Source: Porphyromonadaceae bacterium UBA4277
Lineage (GTDB): Bacteria; Bacteroidota; Bacteroidia; Bacteroidales; Muribaculaceae
Length of the DNA stretch: 32,618 bases
Direction: 5' to 3'
NCBI GenBank assembly: GCA_002395965.1
Contig: DGVT01000115.1
Location: 1-32,618, forward strand
The notes under the pieces: model-generated
Databases searched by the model: none
What the model was told of the DNA's origin: nothing
The model's input: the letters and a program-made list of their open reading frames with translations, nothing else
Position numbers and translations under genes: made by a program
Shown here: piece by piece, positions 16,337 to 23,350 of the stretch
Layout of the letters: the number at the start of each line of letters is the position of its first letter
Numbering within the stretch: position 1 is the stretch's first letter

Positions 16337-16370
16337 CAAAGTTAATAAAAATTTGGATTTGTAGCCCAAA
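16337..16370 (-). promoter_or_regulatory. promoter of the barrel-protein gene
   Basis: On the minus strand TTTG (16370-16367), 22 bases, TAACTTTG (16344-16337), then about 50 bases to the ATG. The spacing is slightly longer than the usual 19-21. The rest of the 16286-16561 spacer holds nothing else I can support. Confidence 0.6.
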
Positions 16371-16561
16371 AGAGAAAAAGAAACTTATTTTTATTTAGAA
16401 AAATATGAAAAAATTGAGCCGCCTGCCCATCTGCAAGCACCTCACCACCCACAACCAACACGAAATCTACACACACAATGAAACGTTGGGTTGGGGAAGT
16501 GTAGCTAACGTGTTGGTTTTCTGGTGGAAATTTAGTAGTGCTTGCGCCGATTGCTTGGCCG

Positions 16562-17056
16562 TCAGTGGCCGATGGGGATGTCGTAGCCCGTAAGACGGTA
16601 TGCCACCTTGAACGGCGTGGCGGCTTTCCGCGGCCGCGGCCCGGCATAGTAGTAGAACAGGCGTTGTGTGTCGAACGACTTTATGACTGCCACCTGTGTG
16701 TCGCCGGGGTTGAGTGTGATGGGCACCACCACTTTGCGCTCGTGAATCATCGAGCCGTCGAGTGTGGTGTAGCGCAGTGTGATGCGTATGGCCGAGATGC
16801 GGTGGTCGGTGTTGTTGGTCACCAGGAATGACTCTCGGCTGTCGCCGGCCTTCTTGTTGAACCCTCGCAGCGTGATGCTGCCCTGGTCGATGTCGGCACC
16901 GGCAATGGTGTCGGTGCCCGTGCCGGTAGCTGCAGGCTCAATCACGTCGAGCACGATGGCTGCCGTGGTGAGGTGGGCTTGCGTGGTGCGAGTGCGTGCC
17001 GCCAGTGCTCCCACTGTGAGGGCTGCAATCGTGGTTATGAGCAAGAGACGTTTCAT
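16562..17056 (-). CDS. exported protein of unknown function
   Basis: A 164-residue protein with a signal peptide (about 1-20, MKRLLLITTIAALTVGALAA). The mature part reads as a single beta-sandwich-like domain: ITLRGFNKKAGDSRESFLVT at about 81-100, then ISAIRITLRYTTLDGSMIHE, VVVPITLNPGDTQVAVIKSF, and a basic-aromatic end, FYYYAGPRPRKAATPFKVAY. The order (a framed adduct to other proteins, a paired-strand middle, Pro-Gly-Asp turn) suggests binding, not catalysis, but I recognise no named family. It follows the SDR gene by 47 bases on the same strand, so it may be the last gene of the ACP-KAS III-SDR unit, though its role there is unclear. Confidence 0.75.
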   Translation of the reverse strand: MKRLLLITTIAALTVGALAARTRTTQAHLTTAAIVLDVIEPAATGTGTDTIAGADIDQGSITLRGFNKKAGDSRESFLVTNNTDHRISAIRITLRYTTLDGSMIHERKVVVPITLNPGDTQVAVIKSFDTQRLFYYYAGPRPRKAATPFKVAYRLTGYDIPIGH

Positions 17057-17103
17057 AAGACGGGTTTCGAGGGGCGATAGTGTGCTTCTGGAAGTAGATT
17101 ACT

Positions 17104-17871
17104 CTATTGGATGGTAAAACCTCCATCGACAATCAGGTTTTGCCCGGTGACCCAGCGTGAGGCTTCGCTCAGCAGATAAACTGCGGCGTTTGCCACATCG
17201 GCGGGCTCTCCGAGACCGAGAGGGAAGCCGGCCACGCGTCTTGCCCGGTCTTCGTCGGACATCTGTGCAAGTGCATTCTGCATGAGTGGTGTGAGAATGG
17301 TGCCGGGTGAGATGCAGTTGACGCGTATCTGTCGCTTAGCCAGCTCGGCGGCCATGACGCGGGCTGCACTGATGAGTGCCCCCTTTGATGCGCTGTAGGC
17401 CGCAGTGCCTGTGCGGGCTATGGTTGCCGTTATCGAGGCGATGAGCACCACGGCTCCACCACGGTTGAAGTGCTTCATGGCCGTTGCATGGCGTGCCAGT
17501 TCAAAGGCGCTGAACGTGTTCACTTGCATTATCTCGGCATAGTCTTGCACTGTGAGCAGCTTGATGGGTGCCGTGCGCTCGATGCCCGCCGCACACAGCA
17601 GGCCGTCGAGCTTGCCGTGTGCGGCAACGATGTCGGCCACGAGGCCGGCGATGCCGTGAGTTTGGCTCAAGTCATAGCTATAGGCTGCGTGACCGTCGCC
17701 CGCGAGGTGGGCGAGGGTGTCTTGCAGGCGCTGCTCATTGCGGCCGATGCACATCACTTTCGCCCCCATGTGGCTGCAGGAGATAGCGCACTGTCGGCCG
17801 ATGCCCGACGAGGCACCGGTGACTATTATGGTTTTCCCTTCGAGTGAGAATGGACTGGTCATGATGCGCAC
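17104..17871 (-). CDS. short-chain dehydrogenase/reductase, FabG-like
   Basis: A 255-residue classical SDR that should reduce a keto group with NAD(P)H in the cytoplasm. Visible are the cofactor loop TGASSGIG (18-25), the CAAGIE stretch (93-98), Asn118, and the catalytic Ser146, Tyr159 and Lys163 (YSASK). The C-terminal DGGFTIQ is typical of the FabG-like branch. ATG codons at residues 1 and 4 are both possible starts. It lies 13 bases after the KAS III gene and follows an ACP, so the likely substrate is a 3-ketoacyl group on that carrier. An O-acyl sugar or other reductase role cannot be excluded. Confidence 0.9.
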   Translation of the reverse strand: MRIMTSPFSLEGKTIIVTGASSGIGRQCAISCSHMGAKVMCIGRNEQRLQDTLAHLAGDGHAAYSYDLSQTHGIAGLVADIVAAHGKLDGLLCAAGIERTAPIKLLTVQDYAEIMQVNTFSAFELARHATAMKHFNRGGAVVLIASITATIARTGTAAYSASKGALISAARVMAAELAKRQIRVNCISPGTILTPLMQNALAQMSDEDRARRVAGFPLGLGEPADVANAAVYLLSEASRWVTGQNLIVDGGFTIQ

Positions 17872-17884
17872 TGTGATGAATGTC

Positions 17885-18964
17885 CTACTCGATGGGTTGG
17901 CCGTTTTCCACCTCCACGATGTCGCTGATGTGGCAGTCGGTGAACGAGACGATACCGGTGACCCACGACATGCCTACTCCAAAAGCGCTCAGCAGCAGCT
18001 GCTTGTTGCCTGCCAGCTTGTCTTTAAGTTCGCTGACAATGGTCAGTGGCACCGAAACCGACGAGGTGTTGCCATATTTCTCGATAGTGTGCGGAATCTT
18101 GGCTGTGTCGAGCTTCATCTTTTTGGCAATGTAGCTGTTGATGAAGTTGTTGGCCTGGTGGAACACGATGTAGTCGATGCTGTCTTTATCCACACCCGAT
18201 GCTTCGAGGGTCTGCTTGATGTTGCGCGGAATCTCGCGAATAACGAAGTTAAACACGTCACCGCCACGCATATAGCCTTGCTCATCGCTGCGCATGTTGC
18301 CATACTCGTCCACCACCTTCTCGGTGAGGGTTTCAACAGAACTCGGGTTGCGGTAGCCGCCGCCTTTAATCATTATCAAGTCGTGGCGTGAGCCGTCGGA
18401 GTTGATTGAGAACCAGCTCTGGCCGAATTTGTCGTCTTTCTCCACCAGTGCTGCAACGCCTGCGTCGCCAAAGATGAATGCACTGCGGCGGTCGCGTGGC
18501 GAATAAACCTTAGAGCGAGTCTCGCCGTCGAGCACCAGTGCTTTGCGCAGGTTGCCGTTTTGCATCATGCTGTAGGCCACCGACAGTGCATAGCAGAATC
18601 CGGCGCATCCCATCTGTATGTCAAAGGCTATGCAACTTGATGGCAGTCCCAAGCGGTCCTGCAAGATGATGGATGTGGCCGGCATGCGGTAGTCGGGTGT
18701 CTGCGACAGGAATATGAGCAAATCGATTTCGGAACGGTCGATGTCGTTGTCGGCAATCAATTTTTCGGCCGCAGCATAGCACAAGTCGGACGAGCAGGTT
18801 TTTTCGTCGGCAAAACGGCGCTCAAACACACCCACCTTATCGACGACTTCTTTCACCTGGTCGGCCGGGAAGAACTCGGTGTATTCGTAATTGTTGATAA
18901 CACGACGGGGAACGGCTCCGGCCATTGCCGTGATGCCGACCCCATTATAGGTGAGCAATGCCAT
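17885..18964 (-). CDS. 3-oxoacyl-ACP synthase III family protein (KAS III-like)
   Basis: A 359-residue thiolase-fold condensing enzyme, somewhat longer than housekeeping FabH (about 320). The catalytic triad is in place: Cys120 in QMGCAGFCY, His269 in VFHQANNF and Asn299 in KYGNTSS. The family joins an acyl-CoA or acyl-ACP to malonyl-ACP. It starts 4 bases after a dedicated ACP gene and is followed by an SDR, which makes a minimal unit for building and reducing a special acyl chain. The substrate is not visible. Such units are found in lipid, pigment or surface-sugar acylation pathways. The genome's primary fabH is probably elsewhere; I infer this from the divergent length and the operon. Confidence 0.9.
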   Translation of the reverse strand: MALLTYNGVGITAMAGAVPRRVINNYEYTEFFPADQVKEVVDKVGVFERRFADEKTCSSDLCYAAAEKLIADNDIDRSEIDLLIFLSQTPDYRMPATSIILQDRLGLPSSCIAFDIQMGCAGFCYALSVAYSMMQNGNLRKALVLDGETRSKVYSPRDRRSAFIFGDAGVAALVEKDDKFGQSWFSINSDGSRHDLIMIKGGGYRNPSSVETLTEKVVDEYGNMRSDEQGYMRGGDVFNFVIREIPRNIKQTLEASGVDKDSIDYIVFHQANNFINSYIAKKMKLDTAKIPHTIEKYGNTSSVSVPLTIVSELKDKLAGNKQLLLSAFGVGMSWVTGIVSFTDCHISDIVEVENGQPIE

Positions 18965-18968
18965 GATG

Positions 18969-19193
18969 TTAAGCTGTGACTAAGTTGTAAAGGTCTTGAA
19001 TAGTGACTGCTTCGCGAATTTGCTTTTCGGCAACTTCTTTTTCAAATTCCTCGTCGAAGAACGCAATGAGCAGCATCACCGAGAGTGAGCTCCATTCTTC
19101 CAAGTCGTGGAATGCGGTTTGGGCGGTCAGTGCGCTGGCGTCTTCAACCTCGATAGCTTCGGCAAATTTCTCGATAAATTCTTTAATTTCCAT
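18969..19193 (-). CDS. acyl carrier protein
   Basis: A 74-residue acidic protein of ACP size and helix pattern. The attachment site reads EEWSSLSVM: Ser36 would carry phosphopantetheine, and Ser35 stands where most ACPs have Asp (DSL). The pattern of a Trp before the site and DEEF after (LIAFFDEEFEKEV) is seen in secondary ACPs tied to specialised pathways, not the main fatty-acid ACP. It is the first gene of the unit, 4 bases before the KAS III-like gene, and should hand it its substrate. Confidence 0.85.
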   Translation of the reverse strand: MEIKEFIEKFAEAIEVEDASALTAQTAFHDLEEWSSLSVMLLIAFFDEEFEKEVAEKQIREAVTIQDLYNLVTA

Positions 19194-19290
19194 ATTGTAG
19201 TAGTGTTATTGATTGATATTCTAATTTATAGCACTTTTGGCATGAACTTTCGCAAATGTGTCCAAATGGTATCACGCTGAAAAAGTGCAG

Positions 19291-19298
19291 CAAAGTTA
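19291..19298 (-). promoter_or_regulatory. candidate -7 box for the ACP operon
   Basis: TAACTTTG on the minus strand (TAnnTTTG fit), about 97 bases upstream of the ACP ATG. The region upstream is strongly A/T-rich, but no clear TTG at the proper distance is seen. Confidence 0.42.
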
Positions 19299-19395
19299 AG
19301 TGTTTTTTCTTTATAATTAAATAATTAAAGTATAATTATTGTTATTGACGCTAATATTCACTTTTCTTTTGCTTGGCGCATGTGGGGTGCTGTGG

Positions 19396-19527
19396 TTATT
19401 TGTCTAAGATGATAGCGATGATTGCATTCACATCATCGATGTCGATGTTGCCGCTGGCATCGGCGTCGGCATCACCTTCCCAGTCGCTCACGTCGCTTTT
19501 GCCCAGGATTATAATGTGATTGCTCAT
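19396..19527 (-). CDS. 43-residue dockerin-like mini-protein
   Basis: A short ORF: ATG at 19527-19525, stop TAA at 19398-19396. The first half is MSNHIIILGKSDVSDWEGDA; the second half contains DADASGNIDIDDVNAIIAII. That has the calcium-loop spacing of a type I dockerin repeat (D-x-D-x-S-G-x-x-D-x-x-D) and closely resembles the DLDGNGMVDVDDVNALINII tails of the LRR proteins at 29-32 kb. An in-frame TAA two codons before the ATG shows it does not extend upstream, and it is not in frame with the preceding gene. It starts 16 bases after that gene's stop, so it is probably translated from the same mRNA. There is no signal peptide. It may be a genuine small protein or the leftover of a longer dockerin-tailed gene. 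Confidence 0.6.
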   Translation of the reverse strand: MSNHIIILGKSDVSDWEGDADADASGNIDIDDVNAIIAIILDK

Positions 19528-19543
19528 TCTGATTTATCGGGTT

Positions 19544-20137
19544 CTACAGATAGCGGATTTGGTTAAACTGGTTGCCGTCGCCCCCTTCGGGATAGACCTT
19601 CTTGAAGCCTACTGGCAGGTTCTCCTCTTCTTTCTCGGGAGTGATTGTGACGCCTCTGAAAATCGACGGCAGGAACCGCGCAAAATTCACCCGCACTTTC
19701 ACGCGCCAGTGTGGTCGCTTAAAGGTCAGTTCGGTAGCGCTGCTGTTGAGCGTGGCCACGGTTTCCATGGGGCGGCACAGTGTGAGGCGGTCGCGTTCGC
19801 TGTAGAGCCACAGTTGCCACTTCTCGCTCACGGCACTGGCTTGCAGGTAGCCAATCACGGTGCCTGGCAGCAGGTGCAGGTCGCGGCTGCCGAGCATGAT
19901 GATGTGATAGCGCCGGTCGTGGCTCTCGGTGGGCACGCGCTCGATGCCCAAGGTCATGCCCTCGGTGGGATAATACCAGATGCCCTCCAGTGGCTGAAGG
20001 TCGGCACCGGCCAGGCGCACGCGCATGGAGTCTTCGTCGAGCCCCGGGAAGAATTCCGACTGCTCGGGCACTGTGGCAGCAATGGTTGCCAGCGATGCCC
20101 ACAAGACCGACAGCAATATGGCAATTCTGGTCGTCAT
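19544..20137 (-). CDS. exported protein of unknown function
   Basis: A 197-residue protein with a signal peptide (about 1-21). It has a mixed, mainly beta pattern: LQPLEGIWYYPTEGMTLGIE near 51-70, YHIIMLGSRDLHLLPGTVIG near 77-96, and a conserved-looking end GFKKVYPEGGDGNQFNQIRY. The GIWYYPTEG...L.IE start recalls small lipocalin-like domains, but this is a weak impression. The start codon shares one base with the stop of the DUF3078-type gene (TGATG), a mark of translational coupling, so the two products probably act together. No lipoprotein Cys is visible. Confidence 0.75.
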   Translation of the reverse strand: MTTRIAILLSVLWASLATIAATVPEQSEFFPGLDEDSMRVRLAGADLQPLEGIWYYPTEGMTLGIERVPTESHDRRYHIIMLGSRDLHLLPGTVIGYLQASAVSEKWQLWLYSERDRLTLCRPMETVATLNSSATELTFKRPHWRVKVRVNFARFLPSIFRGVTITPEKEEENLPVGFKKVYPEGGDGNQFNQIRYL

Positions 20138-21360
20138 CAGTTGGTGGAGAAACGATAGGTCAGGCCGATAGAGAGAATTTCCTTAAATTGCCAGTATTTC
20201 CAGTCGTGGTGACGTGGCCTTGACTTGTCGTAGCGCAAGTGAGTGTAGATCTTGGTGTTGAAATAGCGGGTGATTGAGAAGTCGAAGGTGTTTTCCCAGT
20301 CGCCTTGCACATAGCTGTAGTCGGTGAAGGCATATAGGCGCGATGTCCACAGCACGTTGGGGTGCAGCTTCCACGATAGTTTTGCCTCAATGTTGCTACC
20401 GAAGCTGTGCTTGGTGTGATGGCCTGCATCGATGCCGAATGTGGTGGGGTCAATATCGGTGATGTTGCGGCATATTTTCAAGTTATACGACAGCGGGGCG
20501 ATGGCCACTGTGATGGCGCGGTTGCCGTCGGCTGTCTTGTGGTCGTAGGTCATACCAAGACCCAGGTTCAACTCGCCCGGCGACAGCAGTGCCGCTGTCA
20601 TGTCGCGGGTGTTGCTCTTGTAATTGTTGAAAAACTGCGTCTTGAACTGCAGCATGGCACTGTAGTACCAGTGCTTGACGGCCTTGAAGCCTAATTGCGA
20701 TGTGAACAGGAAGTTGTCTTCGTTGATCATATAGCTCCTGAGCGAGTCGCCTGGCGCAGTTGCCACACCGAGCTTGTAGGTGAGTGAGTTGTTAAACAGC
20801 CATTTTGGGTGCTTAACCTGATTTAGGTTGCATTCCCACTTGATGTCGGCAAGGATGTTAAGGTTTTTCTCACCGCCCTGATACCAGTTGTCGCTGATGT
20901 AGGCTTGTGTGAAGTGCAGTGAACTTTGAAACAGGTGTAGCCAGTTGCGTATGTCGATAGGAGCTTCGGCAATAGTGGTCTCGGCCGGCTCCACCACTTG
21001 CGGCGGCGCAATGGTGAGGATGCTCTTCGACGGGTCGGCCGTGAGCTCATATTCTTTTGGTGGTTCGGGGAGCGAGTGCTCGTTGTAGGTCACAAGCTGT
21101 GGATTCGCTATCATTGCATGGTAGCGGTTGCGATTGTTGCGGCGGCTTTGTGCCATAGCGTCTTTTAGCCACAGGTCGTTGGCATCGAGGTCATATTCCT
21201 GTGTGCCGGTGGCCGGTGCGGCGATTGAGTCGTCGAGGGTCTGCTGGTGTGTGTAAATGAGTGGCAGCGAGAGCATATTGGCGCTTGCCGACGGCACATT
21301 TTGCGCCCATGTGGCTGAAAAAGTGATTAAAGCAAAAATGATTGAAGCTAAATGTCTCAT
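20137..21360 (-). CDS. DUF3078-like outer-membrane protein
   Basis: I place the start at 21360, giving 407 residues that begin with a good signal peptide (MRHLASIIFALITFSATWAQ). The open frame runs 54 codons further upstream, but that part overlaps the preceding gene in another frame. The C-terminal two thirds (about 150-407) alternate short aromatic strands, for example NWYQGGEKNLNILADIKWEC, FNNSLTYKLGVA and YYSAMLQFKTQFF, ending in GLTYRFSTN. The NWxxGGE start and beta-barrel-like pattern match Bacteroidetes DUF3078 proteins, whose function is unknown. It follows the 21371-21964 gene by 10 bases and overlaps the next gene by one. Confidence 0.8.
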   Translation of the reverse strand: MRHLASIIFALITFSATWAQNVPSASANMLSLPLIYTHQQTLDDSIAAPATGTQEYDLDANDLWLKDAMAQSRRNNRNRYHAMIANPQLVTYNEHSLPEPPKEYELTADPSKSILTIAPPQVVEPAETTIAEAPIDIRNWLHLFQSSLHFTQAYISDNWYQGGEKNLNILADIKWECNLNQVKHPKWLFNNSLTYKLGVATAPGDSLRSYMINEDNFLFTSQLGFKAVKHWYYSAMLQFKTQFFNNYKSNTRDMTAALLSPGELNLGLGMTYDHKTADGNRAITVAIAPLSYNLKICRNITDIDPTTFGIDAGHHTKHSFGSNIEAKLSWKLHPNVLWTSRLYAFTDYSYVQGDWENTFDFSITRYFNTKIYTHLRYDKSRPRHHDWKYWQFKEILSIGLTYRFSTN

Positions 21361-21370
21361 AATCTTATGT

Positions 21371-21964
21371 CTAAGCGTTAAATAGCGGTCCCTCGTCGCG
21401 CTTGGGCTTTGCCGGCTGCTGGGGTTGTTTGTTTTCGCGTTGCTGTTTCTCGGCCTCTTGCTTGCTTTGCACGCGTTGCCGCTTTTTCTCATGATTGGGT
21501 TGCTGCTTCTTGTTCTCGGCAAAACTCTTGATGATGTCTTCCACTACTTCGATGTTGCCATACAGGTAGTTGACGGTAATCTCCACAATCAGGTCCTGCT
21601 TTTTAGAAATCAGGTCGGCAATGATGGCGCGTGAGCCGTCGGGCATGGTGCCCATGATGTTGAGCCCCTTAAAGCCTTTAACTTTCGACTTGCCGTCTTT
21701 GAGGTCATACATGCTGTAGTTTAGTGCTTTGCGCCGCAGGTTCTCGCGCAGAAACTTGTCGTCGCTCTTGTCCTTATTATAAAGGTGGATGGTCATCACC
21801 ATGTCGTCCCATTGTATCTCAAAACGAGTGTTGGAGCTATAGGTGACAAATCCGTCGTCGGGCACCTCAAAGGTGAGGTTGTAGCGACTCCATGTATAGA
21901 CGGCCGCTTGCAATGTGGCGACCGACATCATGGCTACTAAGGTGAGAAGGAATTTCCTGAGCAT
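21371..21964 (-). CDS. exported protein with a charged Gln/Lys-rich tail
   Basis: A 197-residue protein with a signal peptide (about 1-20, MLRKFLLTLVAMMSVATLQA). It has a compact domain (about 21-145) starting AVYTWSRYNLTFEVPDDGFV and including TRFEIQWDDMVMTIHLYNKD and GLNIMGTMPDGSRAIIADLI. A highly charged, Gln-rich, probably disordered or helical tail (about 150-190) follows. The unit resembles small periplasmic domains that rework or bind other proteins, but I do not recognise a family. It starts 12 bases after the GH25 gene. The tail is not a type IX CTD. Confidence 0.72.
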   Translation of the reverse strand: MLRKFLLTLVAMMSVATLQAAVYTWSRYNLTFEVPDDGFVTYSSNTRFEIQWDDMVMTIHLYNKDKSDDKFLRENLRRKALNYSMYDLKDGKSKVKGFKGLNIMGTMPDGSRAIIADLISKKQDLIVEITVNYLYGNIEVVEDIIKSFAENKKQQPNHEKKRQRVQSKQEAEKQQRENKQPQQPAKPKRDEGPLFNA

Positions 21965-21976
21965 TGTTTGGGAGCT

Positions 21977-22735
21977 TTAAGGGTGTTTAACTTGATCGAG
22001 CCAGATATTCCACTCGCGTTCCGAGCCTACGAAGATGTTCATGTCCACGTCGCCCTTGATGCCTTCGACGGTTCCCCAGTGGCTGTACTGCTGAATGACG
22101 TGGCTATAACCCTTCATCTTGTGGGGCTCGTTGAATGAGCTGAGCCACAGGTCTCGGTCTTTGAACAGCGGCTTGTAGTATGACTTGTAGCCATCGCCAT
22201 TGGTGTAAATCATCACGCTGTGCCCGTGGCGTTCGAGCGTGGCGACCATGTCTTGGAGTCGTTGCCGGGTGATGGCATCGTCCACGCTGCGGTCGTTGTC
22301 CCAGTCTTCAACATCTACCACAAGTGGCAAGTCGATCGTCCGCTTTCCTATCGCAGCCAGGAAGTGTCGTGCTTGCGCCGCGCCGTCGCGGTTTTTCCTG
22401 AAGAAGTGGTAGCAGCCCACTTTCAAGCCGGCCGAGCGCGCACCCTCATACTGCTTGTTAAACAGCGGGTTGGTGTAGGATGCGCCCTCGGTGGCTTTGA
22501 TAAATACAAACTCAATGCCGCTGTCGGCCACTTGCTGCCAGTCGGTAACCTTGTTGTGCCCCGACACGTCGATGCCCTTGATGGGGAAAGGGTCCACGTT
22601 TACCGAGGGGTGAAGGATGTAGCGCTTGACAAACAAGCCGGCGAGAACAGTGATAGAAATCACTGCTCCCACCACCAGTACCCACTGAATGTAGTCGGGC
22701 TTTGTTTGCTTATGCTTTTTGCCGGCTGCTGGCAT
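21977..22735 (-). CDS. membrane-anchored GH25 muramidase (lysozyme)
   Basis: A GH25 enzyme cuts the MurNAc-GlcNAc bond of peptidoglycan. The 252 residues start with a basic cytoplasmic stub and one membrane segment (about 18-37), so it is held in the inner membrane facing the periplasm. The GH25 barrel follows: GIDVSGHN with Asp56, FVFIKATEG (77-85), VGCYHFFRKN (107-116), and the catalytic DxE in PLVVDVEDW (Asp141, Glu143). It also has IYTNGDGY, and QQYSHWGTVEGIKGDVDMNI near the end. It starts 9 bases after the TM2 gene. A role in cell-wall turnover is likelier than attack on other cells, given the anchor and the envelope operon. Confidence 0.92.
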   Translation of the reverse strand: MPAAGKKHKQTKPDYIQWVLVVGAVISITVLAGLFVKRYILHPSVNVDPFPIKGIDVSGHNKVTDWQQVADSGIEFVFIKATEGASYTNPLFNKQYEGARSAGLKVGCYHFFRKNRDGAAQARHFLAAIGKRTIDLPLVVDVEDWDNDRSVDDAITRQRLQDMVATLERHGHSVMIYTNGDGYKSYYKPLFKDRDLWLSSFNEPHKMKGYSHVIQQYSHWGTVEGIKGDVDMNIFVGSEREWNIWLDQVKHP

Positions 22736-22744
22736 CGATACTTT

Positions 22745-23311
22745 TTAGAACAAGGGGAAAGTCTTGTCGTTGAGCACATATTTGCGCTCAAACTCGTCCT
22801 GCTTCATGGTGAGCATAACGATGCCTTGAATAAGGGTAAGCACACCCCATAATCCGCATGTTACGCACGATAGCAGAATGCACAGGAAGCCGCCACCTGT
22901 CTTGCCAAGGTAGAAGTAGTGCACGCCAAGCGTTCCTATCAGTATTGCCAGCAGGCCTGCAATGCCGCGGCTTTTGCCTGAAGGACCGGTCTCGAAAGGA
23001 CCCACTTCGCCTGCCGGAGGCATCTGGCCGTTGCCGTAGGCATACTGCGGCTGGCCGTACTGTGGCTGCTGGCCGTACTGCGGTTGCTGGCCATAGGGCT
23101 GTTGCGGCTGTTGGCCGTACTGCGGTTGTTGCGGTTGCTGCCCGTAGGGCTGTTGCGGTTGCTGGCCGTAGGGCTGTTGCGGTTGCTGGCCGAATTGTGG
23201 CGGTTGCTGCATGGGCATGAACTCATTGCCGCAATAGGGGCATAGCACTTTGCTTTGTTGGTCGGGTGTGGTGAATGTGTTGCCACACTTGGGGCATTGT
23301 TGTTGTACCAT
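22745..23311 (-). CDS. zinc-ribbon, Gln/Pro-repeat, TM2-domain membrane protein
   Basis: A 188-residue protein in three parts. First, a zinc ribbon with Cys6/Cys9 (CPKCG) and Cys24/Cys27 (CPYCG). Second, a low-complexity middle (about 33-100) of PYGQQPQQ-type repeats, low in charge. Third, a TM2 domain (about 113-175): GLLAILIGTLGVHYFYLGK then two hydrophobic segments with GLWGVL and a QGIVML end. TM2 domains are paired membrane helices of unknown detail function. The ribbon implies metal binding and perhaps DNA or protein contact at the membrane. It lies between yidC (39-base gap) and the GH25 gene (9-base gap). The repeat at the DNA level (about 23040-23200) may vary in number between strains. 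Confidence 0.88.
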   Translation of the reverse strand: MVQQQCPKCGNTFTTPDQQSKVLCPYCGNEFMPMQQPPQFGQQPQQPYGQQPQQPYGQQPQQPQYGQQPQQPYGQQPQYGQQPQYGQPQYAYGNGQMPPAGEVGPFETGPSGKSRGIAGLLAILIGTLGVHYFYLGKTGGGFLCILLSCVTCGLWGVLTLIQGIVMLTMKQDEFERKYVLNDKTFPLF

Positions 23312-23350
23312 AGTCTTAATAGTTTGTAGGTGTGAAAATAAAGGCGTTAA

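Noticed and set aside
16405..16593. 62-codon plus-strand frame between two minus-strand genes
   Set aside because: No family pattern or promoter, and it runs into the 3' end of the gene on the other strand.
21361..21522. N-terminal 54-codon extension of the DUF3078-like gene
   Set aside because: It overlaps the upstream gene in another frame, and a good signal peptide starts at the internal ATG (21360).
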